Both the position numbers and the translations under genes were made by a program. The notes beneath the pieces are model-generated. The model did no database searches and was not told the origin of the DNA. It saw only the letters and a list, made by a program, of their open reading frames with translations. Shown one piece after another: positions 7,729-14,645 of a DNA stretch of 64,000 bases; position 1 is the stretch's first letter, and the number at the start of each line of letters is the position of its first letter. The DNA comes from Prevotella sp. (GTDB taxonomy: Bacteria; Bacteroidota; Bacteroidia; Bacteroidales; Bacteroidaceae). The stretch lies in assembly GCA_017460515.1 (NCBI GenBank), contig JAFUAY010000012.1, positions 124,001 through 188,000 of the forward strand, written 5' to 3'.

Positions 7729-8664
7729 TCACTTATAGTATTCTTTCTTACCTGCAGCGAGGGTATTCTTCATCAGCGAACAGATGGTCATGGGCCCTAC
7801 TCCACCCGGTACGGGGGTGATGAACGAGCACTTCGGAGCCACCTCGTCGAACTTCACGTCGCCTGTGAGACGGAAGCCGCTCTTGCGCGAAGCGTCGGGA
7901 ACACGGGTCGTACCTACGTCGATGACGACGGCACCCTCCTTGACCATATCGGCAGTCACGAACTCAGGACTGCCAATAGCGGCGATGATGATATCGGCAG
8001 CGCGGCACTCTTCCTTCAGGGTCTTCGAACGGGAGTGACAAACGGTGACGGTCGAGTCGCCATACTGCTTCTGCATCATGAGCTGTGCCATAGGCTTGCC
8101 CACGATGTTCGAGCGACCCAGGATGACACATTTCTTACCGCTCGTCTCGATGCCATAGCGCTTCAGCAGGGTCAGTATGCCCAATGGTGTGGCAGAGATG
8201 AAGCAAGGCAGTCCGATGGCCATGCGTCCCACGTTGATGGGATGGAATCCGTCTACGTCCTTGCGGTAGTCGATAGCCTCGATGATTTTCTGTTCATCGA
8301 TATGCTTAGGCAGCGGCAGCTGAACGATGAAGCCGTCTACATCCTCGTCGCGATTCAACCGCGACACACAGGACAGGAGTTCTTCCTCGGTCACATCCTC
8401 CTCATAGCGGATGAGGGTCGACTTGAAGCCGCAAGCCTCGCACGCGAGTACCTTATTCTTAACGTAGGTCTCTGAGCCGCCATCGTGACCCACCAGCACA
8501 GCAGCCAGATGGGGCTGTTTGCCGCCACAAGCCATTATCTCCTTCACCTCTTCGGCAATCTCGGCCTTGATTTGTGCAGCGGTGGCCTTACCGTCAATTA
8601 AGCCCACCCCCTTCCCCTCCCCAAGGGAGGGGTGTTTGGTTACTTCTTCTCCTGGATTATTCAT
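7729..8664 (-). CDS. folD: Bifunctional methylene-THF dehydrogenase / methenyl-THF cyclohydrolase FolD, with repeat-encoded N-terminus
   Basis: From [12 protein letters not shown] onward the protein matches FolD. It has the substrate-binding [10 protein letters not shown] with the catalytic lysine, the QLPLPKHID loop, [13 protein letters not shown], the NADP-binding [15 protein letters not shown], and the C-terminal [11 protein letters not shown]. It interconverts 5,10-methylene-, methenyl- and 10-formyl-THF. The usual family start is 1-3 residues before LIDGK. Here residues 1-21, including [12 protein letters not shown], are encoded by a G-rich repeat (8601-8637) shared with the end of ffh. 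Either the ATG at 8664 or a GTG at 8607 (residue 20) could be the start. The small TPR gene follows by 1 base. Confidence 0.92.
   Translation of the reverse strand: MNNPGEEVTKHPSLGEGKGVGLIDGKATAAQIKAEIAEEVKEIMACGGKQPHLAAVLVGHDGGSETYVKNKVLACEACGFKSTLIRYEEDVTEEELLSCVSRLNRDEDVDGFIVQLPLPKHIDEQKIIEAIDYRKDVDGFHPINVGRMAIGLPCFISATPLGILTLLKRYGIETSGKKCVILGRSNIVGKPMAQLMMQKQYGDSTVTVCHSRSKTLKEECRAADIIIAAIGSPEFVTADMVKEGAVVIDVGTTRVPDASRKSGFRLTGDVKFDEVAPKCSFITPVPGGVGPMTICSLMKNTLAAGKKEYYK
8601..8637 (-). repeat. G-rich inverted repeat, left copy (inside folD start)
   Basis: Read on the minus strand it goes from CCCCTCCCTTGGGGAGGGG into AGGGGGTGGGCTT. It is the inverted counterpart of the copy at 8839-8871, with the GGGTGGGC ends pointing outward on both sides. 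The repeat encodes residues of the FolD N-terminal extension. Confidence 0.8.
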
Positions 8665-8806
8665 TATCTATTTCTTTGGAAATAACTGTTAATACATTAT
8701 CTATATCACAGAGGACCTCTTCGTTCGTAAACCTTAGCACCTTATCAGATGATTTGCAAGACTTACAAAATCTGGAATATAGTCCAACGGAAGTAGAGGT
8801 CGGTAT
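8657..8806 (-). pseudogene. C-terminal remnant of a DUF559 (Vsr-fold) endonuclease
   Basis: The minus strand reads KVLRFTNEEVLCDIDNV and then [11 protein letters not shown]-stop. This is the characteristic C-terminus of DUF559 endonuclease-like proteins, in which a (G)IKVLRFTNEEV strand is followed by a short helix. Upstream the similarity is lost and an in-frame TAA occurs at 8809-8807, so no N-terminal catalytic part remains. There is no start codon for an intact protein. The fragment overlaps the first bases of folD in another frame and lies between the two inverted G-rich repeats. The family assignment rests on the short but distinctive motif. Confidence 0.65.
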
Positions 8807-8838
8807 TTATGTCTCATTGGCTAGAACTATTCAAGTTC

Positions 8839-8871
8839 GCTTCCCTTCGGGAGGGGTTAGGGGTGGGCCTT
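8839..8871 (+). repeat. G-rich inverted repeat, right copy (at ffh 3' end)
   Basis: The plus strand reads CTTCCCTTCGGGAGGGGTT followed by AGGGGTGGGCCTT, similar to the reverse complement of 8601-8637. The minus-strand reading encodes the last codons (A-H-P-stop) of ffh. Confidence 0.8.
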
Positions 8872-10197
8872 TTTCATTGCTGCAGCCATCTGCATCATCT
8901 TCGAACGATCCATGCCCGTCACCATCTTCATCATCTTGCGCGTCTGGTCGAACTGCTTCATCAGTCGGTTGACATCCTCGATCTTCGTGCCTGAACCCTT
9001 GGCGATGCGCAGGCGGCGGCTCTGGTTGATGATGTCGGGATTCTGGCGCTCCTTCGGTGTCATCGACTGGATGATGGCCTCGATGCCCTTGAACGCATTG
9101 TCGTCGATGTCGATATCCTTGATTGCCTTGCCGACACCAGGAATCATGCCAGCCAGCTCCTTGATGTTACCCATCTTCTTGATCTGCTGAATCTGTCCCA
9201 TGAAGTCGTCGAAGTCGAACTTGTTCTTGCGGATTTTCTTCTCTAAGCGCTTGGCCTCCTCCTCGTCGAACTGCTGCTGAGCGCGCTCCACGAGCGATAC
9301 CACGTCGCCCATGCCCAGGATGCGGTCGGCCATACGTTCGGGGTGGAACACGTCGATGGCTTCCATCTTCTCGCCCGTACCTACAAACTTGATAGGCTTC
9401 GTCACCACCGTGCGGATAGAGAGAGCAGCACCGCCGCGGGTATCGCCGTCGAGCTTGGTCAGCACCACGCCGTCGAAATCCAGTCGGTCGTTGAACTCCT
9501 TCGCGGTGTTCACAGCATCCTGACCGGTCATCGAGTCAACGACAAACAGCGTCTCGTCGGGGTTCACGGCATCCTTCAGGTTCTTGATCTCCTGCATCAT
9601 CTGCTCGTCGATAGCCAGACGACCGGCGGTATCGATGATGACCACCGTGTAGGACTCCTGCTTAGCCTTGCGGATAGCGTTCTGGGCAATCTCCACAACG
9701 TTCTTGTTGCCCTCCTCGGTATAGACATCCACGCCAACGGTCTGACCCACCACCTTCAACTGCTCGATAGCAGCAGGACGATACACGTCGCAAGCTACCA
9801 ACAGCGGGTTCTTGTGCTGACGCTCCTTGAGCATCTTGGCCAGCTTACCTGTGAACGTGGTCTTACCTGAACCCTGCAAGCCCGACATCAGGATGATTGC
9901 GGGACGGCCTTCCAACTTCAGCTCCGTAGCCTTGCCACCCATGAGCTCGGTCAGCTCGTCGTGCACGATCTTCACCATCAACTGGCTCGGCTTGATGGCT
10001 GTGAGCACGTTCATGCCCATTGCCTTCTGCTTTACGCTATCGGTGAACTGCTTGGCTACCTTATAGTTTACGTCGGCGTCCAACAGTGCGCGACGCACAT
10101 CCTTCAAAGTCTCAGCTACGTTGATCTCGGTGATTTTTCCTTCACCCTTCAGTATCTTGAACGAGCGTTCAAGTCTCTCAGATAAATTTTCGAACAT
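8857..10197 (-). CDS. ffh: Signal recognition particle protein Ffh
   Basis: The 446-residue GTPase has an N domain (FENLSERLERSFKILKGEG), the G-1 loop GLQGSGKTTFTGKLA (about residue 107), the DTAGRL box, TKLDGDTRGGAAL, and a methionine-rich M domain containing SMTPKERQNPD and RRLRIAKGSG for 4.5S RNA and signal peptide binding. It targets nascent membrane proteins to FtsY. I chose the ATG at 10197 because the longer frame would start at 10251, upstream of the promoter box at 10221-10228. The last three residues (AHP) are supplied by a G-rich repeat, so the native C-terminus has apparently been replaced. Confidence 0.95.
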   Translation of the reverse strand: MFENLSERLERSFKILKGEGKITEINVAETLKDVRRALLDADVNYKVAKQFTDSVKQKAMGMNVLTAIKPSQLMVKIVHDELTELMGGKATELKLEGRPAIILMSGLQGSGKTTFTGKLAKMLKERQHKNPLLVACDVYRPAAIEQLKVVGQTVGVDVYTEEGNKNVVEIAQNAIRKAKQESYTVVIIDTAGRLAIDEQMMQEIKNLKDAVNPDETLFVVDSMTGQDAVNTAKEFNDRLDFDGVVLTKLDGDTRGGAALSIRTVVTKPIKFVGTGEKMEAIDVFHPERMADRILGMGDVVSLVERAQQQFDEEEAKRLEKKIRKNKFDFDDFMGQIQQIKKMGNIKELAGMIPGVGKAIKDIDIDDNAFKGIEAIIQSMTPKERQNPDIINQSRRLRIAKGSGTKIEDVNRLMKQFDQTRKMMKMVTGMDRSKMMQMAAAMKKAHP

Positions 10198-10220
10198 ATA
10201 CCTTATTTTAAAATTGGGTG

Positions 10221-10228
10221 CAAAGATA
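10221..10228 (-). promoter_or_regulatory. ffh promoter -7 box
   Basis: TATCTTTG on the minus strand, 23 bases upstream of the chosen ffh ATG. Its position excludes the upstream in-frame ATG at 10251. Confidence 0.65.
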
Positions 10229-10299
10229 ATCATTTCTTTTGAATCCCCCAAGATATGACCGCGAAATTAGTCTGTCTCGGCAAAAAAAGAATGGATTCT

Positions 10300-10330
10300 T
10301 TTGTTTTGCGCTCGACTTTTCGTAATTTTG
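10300..10330 (+). promoter_or_regulatory. Promoter of the DUF6078 gene
   Basis: TTTG (10300-10303), 19 bases, then TAATTTTG (10323-10330). The gene's ATG begins only 5 bases after the box, about where transcription should start, so the mRNA may be leaderless. Confidence 0.6.
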
Positions 10331-10335
10331 CAGTC

Positions 10336-10785
10336 ATGAAAGAGAAAAAGATAGAAAACATATTTCGCAAAGTGCCGGCAAGTTGGCAGATTTGCTTTTT
10401 GGAAGATTGTCCTGTAAAGGAAAAATGTCTGCGATATATGCTGGCTGACCAGCAAACAAAGAAATGTGATTTTGGCCCCGCCATCTTCCCTACTATCAAG
10501 CGGAACGAGAAAGGATGTAAGATGTATGTTACCAGCGAACCTGTATTGATGGCATGGGGATTTGAAACACTGTTCAGCGAAGTGAAGAACCGCGATATAA
10601 AAGTATTACGCAAGTTCGTGAAGGATTGTGTTGGCGGTCACAGTAATTACTATCGCTACAACAACGGACAACGACTGTTGACACCTGAGCTTCAAACGCT
10701 GATTATCGGCAAGTTCAAGGAGTACGGCTATCAGGACAACCTGATCTTCGACCACTATGCCTACGTGTACGGCTTCGACCACTAA
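10336..10785 (+). CDS. DUF6078 family protein
   Basis: The 149-residue protein has an N-terminal segment with cysteines (QICFLEDCPVKEKCLRYMLA, then a further CDFGP). It also has an aromatic-rich C-terminal half (VLMAWGFETLF, YYRYNNGQRLLTPELQ, FDHYAYVYGF). This layout fits the small Bacteroidota family DUF6078, whose function is unknown. The Cys residues may bind a metal (inference). The start at 10336 is preferred over 10255 because the promoter lies at 10300-10330. It is divergent from ffh. The left palindromic repeat of the neighbouring VirE unit begins at its stop codon. Confidence 0.7.
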   Translation: MKEKKIENIFRKVPASWQICFLEDCPVKEKCLRYMLADQQTKKCDFGPAIFPTIKRNEKGCKMYVTSEPVLMAWGFETLFSEVKNRDIKVLRKFVKDCVGGHSNYYRYNNGQRLLTPELQTLIIGKFKEYGYQDNLIFDHYAYVYGFDH

Positions 10786-10847
10786 AACCTTGCATTTCCT
10801 ACACCTGCACCTGATTATCAATAGGTTAGCATCAGAAAAGCTACACC
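10784..10847 (+). repeat. Left inverted repeat of the VirE unit
   Basis: It begins AAAACCTTGCATTTCCTACA and includes CTGATTATCAATAGGTTA. Read against the reverse complement of 13255-13318, 31 of 38 bases agree over the best stretch (10791-10828). It also shows weak internal dyad symmetry (CCTA...TAGG). Three ACCTGCACC units follow or overlap it (10803-10871). Confidence 0.65.
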
Positions 10848-11202
10848 AATACCTGCACCAGAACCTGCACCAGGGCTCCCATCCCCGTTTTAGGGAAAGA
10901 AATTGAAAGAAATTGACAGAAATTATTATAATTATTCTAATTTCTTTCTATGATAAATCAGTGGCGTAGCCTGTTTTCATTGTTATTTATTATTATTTAA
11001 CAAAAATACCAAGTTTTATCCGAATTATTGGGATAAATTTTCCGCCATACGCGGACAACTTGTCCCTCATAGAGGGACTGTTTGTTGCAACAATAGGGAC
11101 ACTTGCTAAACAGCCTACTTACTGATTACCAACCAATTACTCTCTTGCAAAAGGCCTCGAAATTTTGTATCTTTGCAGTGGATTTTAAAAAACAGAAAAA
11201 CT
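10786..11202 (+). other. 417-base non-coding region upstream of the VirE gene
   Basis: It holds the left inverted repeat, repeated ACCTGCACC units, AAGAAATTGA direct repeats (10897-10922), the hairpin CCGCCATACGCGG (11042-11054), and the dyad TGTCCCTcatAGAGGGACtg (11071-11090). It ends with the VirE promoter. I see no gene in it. Confidence 0.6.
11144..11175 (+). promoter_or_regulatory. Promoter of the VirE-like gene
   Basis: TTGC near 11145 is followed after about 20 bases by TATCTTTG at 11168-11175. This places transcription start near 11182 and favours the ATG at 11203 over the one at 11173. Confidence 0.65.
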
Positions 11203-13203
11203 ATGAAGATAACAAAAGTAACCATGAAAGACGGCGTGATGCAGCAGCCGGTGACAACCACCCTGCAAGCCGAGGCAGACAGAATGCATCGTGAGAACAT
11301 GCTCAGCGGTAGAGAACTGCCCAAGTTGATTTTCAGCGCCACCTTCGGACGAGGCGGCTTTGAAGAGGTAAAACAACTGACCGGACTCTTAGTACTGACA
11401 GCCTTTAGTGATTCGGAACAGCAGATTGGCGAGTGGCAGCGACTGGCCATGCAGGTGCCCTATACGGTGCTCGCTTATCGCAGCCTCAACCGTCATAAGC
11501 TGCACATCGTAGTACGCGTAGGCTTTGCCGATGGTCATGAGGCCTCATCTACAGCGGAATATCTGCAGATGCTTCGTCAGGCACAACAGCAGACAGCCGT
11601 CATCTATCAGTCGTTGGCAGGTTGCGAATGGATGCCGGAGGAACTGCAAATGAACAGTTGCTATGCCATGAGCTACGACCCGTTGGCGCAAGCAAACGAG
11701 GAGGCGCAGTTCTTTCCTGTAGTTCTCAAAGACAATGACCTACTGAGTACCTGTCGTCAGCCTTATGTGGACGACAATGGTAACGTCGAGGACGGGCTTA
11801 CCGACGAGGAACGCGAGCACATGAAAGAGGAATACTATACTTGTCTGAAGAAAGCACTCGAAGAACATCCTAACCAAAAGGATCAAGAACAGGCGCTCTG
11901 CACGTTGGCTGGCTATTGTCATCAGGCCCATCTGGAAGAGGAAGCTTCCGTGCGTCGCACCCTTTGGCAATGGCAGTTCCGCGAGCATGAAGACATTGTG
12001 CGCAAAATATTCCGTGCTGCCTATGCTCGCAACTATCAAGGAAAAGCCCTCTCACAGATGAACCAAAAGGAGCGTATCGCCCGTAGCATTCGCGATTTCT
12101 TTAACCGTCGCTATCAACTGCGCTACAACGAGGTGAAACAAATCGTGGAGTATCGTGCAAACGACCAGACCTTCTACCCTTGGAAGCCGTTGGACGACCG
12201 CGAACTGCGTCGCATAGCCTTCGAGGACATGTTGGAGGGAGGTCAGGCCTGGCTGGTAGATATCGAGATGTACGTGAGGTCATCGTTCGTCAAACGCTAT
12301 AACCCCATCCTGGAATTCCTGGGCGGTGTGGGCACATGGGATCAGAAACACAACTATATAGAGGCATACGCGCGAAGACTCAAGACCGACTACGCACGCT
12401 GGCCACATTTCTTCCATCGCTGGCTCTTGGCTGTGGTTGCCCAGGCAATGGGCAAGAATCGCGACTACGGCAACTCGATGGTGCCTCTGCTCATCGGCAC
12501 TCAGGCCATGAAGAAATCCACGTTCTGCAAGAACATCCTTCCCTACTCGCTTCGCGAATACTATATGGACGATATCAAGATGGATAACGCCGAACAGGTG
12601 GAGCGCGTTTTGGGGCGCATGTGGCTGGTGAACATCGACGAGTATAACGCTAAGACGGAACGCGAACAGGCCAAGATTAAGCGTCTGCTTACTGAGAAGG
12701 ATGTTCAGATGCGTAAGATGCGCTCCGACCAGTATGTCATGACGCCCCGTCTCTGCTCGTTTATTGCCACCACCAACGATCTCCGTCCGCTCACCGATCC
12801 CAGTGGTTCGCGTCGCTACCTGTGTGTCGAGATGACCGGTCAGGCCGACATGTCAGGCGACATCAACTATCGCCAGATGTATGCCCAGGCCGTATGGGAA
12901 ATCGAACATGGAGAACAATACTGGTTCGACAACGATGACGAACGCGAGATTATGGAGCATAACGCGAAGTACGAGCTATCCACCTCTCTTGATGAAACGC
13001 TCAACAACCTGTTCATCGCAGCCCCGCGCACTAAGGAGCATTTCATGACTGCTACCGATATTCAGCATCACCTAAGTAACGTGCTCATGAAAGGCGACAT
13101 CCCCACCCTGAGCAAGCTTGGTCGTGTGCTCCATCGCCAGCACATCCCCGACGGTTCACAGAACGGCATCCGCGGCTACTACCTCAGTCTCCGCAAAAAG
13201 TAG
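11203..13203 (+). CDS. VirE N-terminal (BT4734-like) / VapE-type primase-helicase protein
   Basis: The 666-residue protein has an N-terminal BT4734-like VirE_N region (about residues 40-170, FSATFGRGGFEEVKQLTGLL onward) and a C-terminal VapE-type NTPase (about residues 370-570). Visible motifs are a Walker A-like GTQAMKKST, the LVNIDEY Walker B segment, and FIATTNDLRPLTDPSGSRRY, the sensor/arginine region of VapE proteins. The second glycine of a canonical P-loop is replaced by lysine. Such proteins occur in Bacteroidota mobile elements and isolated genomic spots; a DNA primase/helicase role is inferred from the family. It stands alone between inverted repeats at 10784-10847 and 13255-13318. 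The start follows the promoter at 11168. Confidence 0.85.
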   Translation: MKITKVTMKDGVMQQPVTTTLQAEADRMHRENMLSGRELPKLIFSATFGRGGFEEVKQLTGLLVLTAFSDSEQQIGEWQRLAMQVPYTVLAYRSLNRHKLHIVVRVGFADGHEASSTAEYLQMLRQAQQQTAVIYQSLAGCEWMPEELQMNSCYAMSYDPLAQANEEAQFFPVVLKDNDLLSTCRQPYVDDNGNVEDGLTDEEREHMKEEYYTCLKKALEEHPNQKDQEQALCTLAGYCHQAHLEEEASVRRTLWQWQFREHEDIVRKIFRAAYARNYQGKALSQMNQKERIARSIRDFFNRRYQLRYNEVKQIVEYRANDQTFYPWKPLDDRELRRIAFEDMLEGGQAWLVDIEMYVRSSFVKRYNPILEFLGGVGTWDQKHNYIEAYARRLKTDYARWPHFFHRWLLAVVAQAMGKNRDYGNSMVPLLIGTQAMKKSTFCKNILPYSLREYYMDDIKMDNAEQVERVLGRMWLVNIDEYNAKTEREQAKIKRLLTEKDVQMRKMRSDQYVMTPRLCSFIATTNDLRPLTDPSGSRRYLCVEMTGQADMSGDINYRQMYAQAVWEIEHGEQYWFDNDDEREIMEHNAKYELSTSLDETLNNLFIAAPRTKEHFMTATDIQHHLSNVLMKGDIPTLSKLGRVLHRQHIPDGSQNGIRGYYLSLRKK

Positions 13204-13254
13204 CTTCTGGTGCATCTCCCAGTGTAACTTTTGTAAAAGTCTGGTGTAACTTTT

Positions 13255-13318
13255 AGTGTAAGAAAAGCCTGCATAACCTACTGATAATCAGTTATCAGTG
13301 TAGGTAATGCAGGCTTTT
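13255..13318 (-). repeat. Right inverted repeat of the VirE unit; also a long hairpin
   Basis: The segment is nearly self-palindromic: AAAAGCCTGCATAACCTAC pairs with GTAGGTAATGCAGGCTTTT around a centre near 13290. It would terminate transcription of the VirE gene from either side. Its reverse complement matches the left repeat at 10784-10847. Confidence 0.7.
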
Positions 13319-13372
13319 CATTCCTCCGCTGCCATAGGCATCTGCAAGTCCTCTTCCTCCAGTTCCGGATAA

Positions 13373-13412
13373 TCCATCTTACCTCTTCCATCTAACATCT
13401 TACATCTTATTA
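13373..13412 (+). repeat. Heptad-type repeat downstream of rhuM (copy A)
   Basis: It starts TCCATCTTACCTCTTCCAT and contains CATCTTACATCTTA, built from 7-base units. It is nearly the same as, and in the same orientation as, 14542-14581 on the other side of the rhuM gene. Confidence 0.7.
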
Positions 13413-13434
13413 TAGTATGGAAAACACGAAAATG

Positions 13435-14472
13435 TTACATACCACCCTTGCTGCCTTTCTTCTTGGTTTTCTTCTCAATGAGTTTGATAGACTCTAGATA
13501 ATCCTGTTCTACTGGCGACAATGTCTTCACTTGGAATTTCCTGTACTCAATTAAAGCCTTATTCATTGCTTCCTCATGAGATACAGAGCCTGCCCCTTCC
13601 AGCAGTTCATCGCCATTGGCAGACAAGATGTTGTCTAACTGACGAACATAGTCTTCCATATACATAGGTCGATGACGAAGGGCCTGAGTCTCTGCAAAGT
13701 CAAAATATCCAGAAACGATGTTATTCAATATCTTTAGTTCCTCAGCCGTGAGATAATTCTTTGCTATCTTAATATCGTTAATGCAAGGCAGTTCACCTTT
13801 GAACGATGTCAATCCCATAAAAGGTTTGTCAGCATCCGCACGATCATAAATCACCTCTGCAGCCGTATGTCCGTGAGCTGCATAGTGCAGTTTGTTCTGC
13901 ACCATCTTAAAGAACAGTTTCGAAGCATCCGTGCGAGGGTCATAATCAACACTGGTAGCATAGAGGTCAAGCACCTGTCTGTACATCACCTTCTCAGATG
14001 AACGGATGTCACGGATACGATCCAACAACTCTTTCCAGTAGCCCCCACCACCAAGATTCTTCAGTCGCTCATCGTCCATCGTGAAGCCCTTGATGATGTA
14101 TTCCGCCAGCCGCTCTGTAGCCCACTGACGGAAGCGAGTACCCACAATAGACTTTACGCGATAACCAACGGAAATGATGACATCGAGGTTATAGAGTGTC
14201 ACTTCTTGACTCTGTGTCTTCCCTTCTACAGCACCATGTTGAGTGGTATGTCGGAATTTCCGACATACCTTCTCTCTTTCCAATTCTCCTTCCTTGAAGA
14301 TGTTAGAGATGTGTTCTGTTATCGTTGATCTGCCCTTACCATACAGCTGAGCAATTTGTTCCTGTGTCAGCCATACGGTTTTCTCCTCCAACCTGACATC
14401 GAGCCTTATTTTCCCATCCTCTGATTGATAGATGATAATCTCTCCTTTATTATTTCCTATTTCTTCTGTCAT
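13435..14472 (-). CDS. RhuM-family protein
   Basis: The 345-residue protein opens with a segment ending TVWLTQEQIAQLYGKGRSTI. It continues with ITEHISNIFKEGEL, a VTLYNLDVIISVGYRVKS stretch, and FRQWATERLAEYIIKGFTMD, the conserved core of the RhuM virulence-protein family (PF13310). The first part resembles a helix-turn-helix. The C-terminal half (LHYAAHGHTAAEVIYDRADA) is also typical. The biochemical function is unknown; family members are often found near restriction-modification and other defence genes. It lies 173 bases downstream of the GHKL/helicase gene on the same strand and is flanked by near-identical direct repeats. Confidence 0.88.
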   Translation of the reverse strand: MTEEIGNNKGEIIIYQSEDGKIRLDVRLEEKTVWLTQEQIAQLYGKGRSTITEHISNIFKEGELEREKVCRKFRHTTQHGAVEGKTQSQEVTLYNLDVIISVGYRVKSIVGTRFRQWATERLAEYIIKGFTMDDERLKNLGGGGYWKELLDRIRDIRSSEKVMYRQVLDLYATSVDYDPRTDASKLFFKMVQNKLHYAAHGHTAAEVIYDRADADKPFMGLTSFKGELPCINDIKIAKNYLTAEELKILNNIVSGYFDFAETQALRHRPMYMEDYVRQLDNILSANGDELLEGAGSVSHEEAMNKALIEYRKFQVKTLSPVEQDYLESIKLIEKKTKKKGSKGGM

Positions 14473-14541
14473 ATCTCGTCTTACTTTATTTCTATAACGT
14501 TTTTCTTTCGTCCTTATTTTGTGACTCCGTAGATCCGTGAC

Positions 14542-14581
14542 TCCATCTCACCTCTTCCATCATCCATCTTACATCTTATAT
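14542..14581 (+). repeat. Heptad-type repeat upstream of rhuM (copy B)
   Basis: It starts TCCATCTCACCTCTTCCAT and contains CCATCTTACATCTTATAT, nearly the same as copy A at 13373-13412 in the same orientation. The pair brackets the rhuM gene. Confidence 0.7.
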
Positions 14582-14645
14582 CGGTGCGAGACAAGTACCA
14601 GTCCCTGGGTGTCCTCCAATCTTATTTCTGTCAATTCTCGATTGA

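Noticed and set aside
8574-8994. Plus-strand open frames between folD and ffh
   Set aside because: They read through the repeats and antisense to the DUF559 remnant, folD and ffh; their products are Ser/Leu-rich with no family resemblance.
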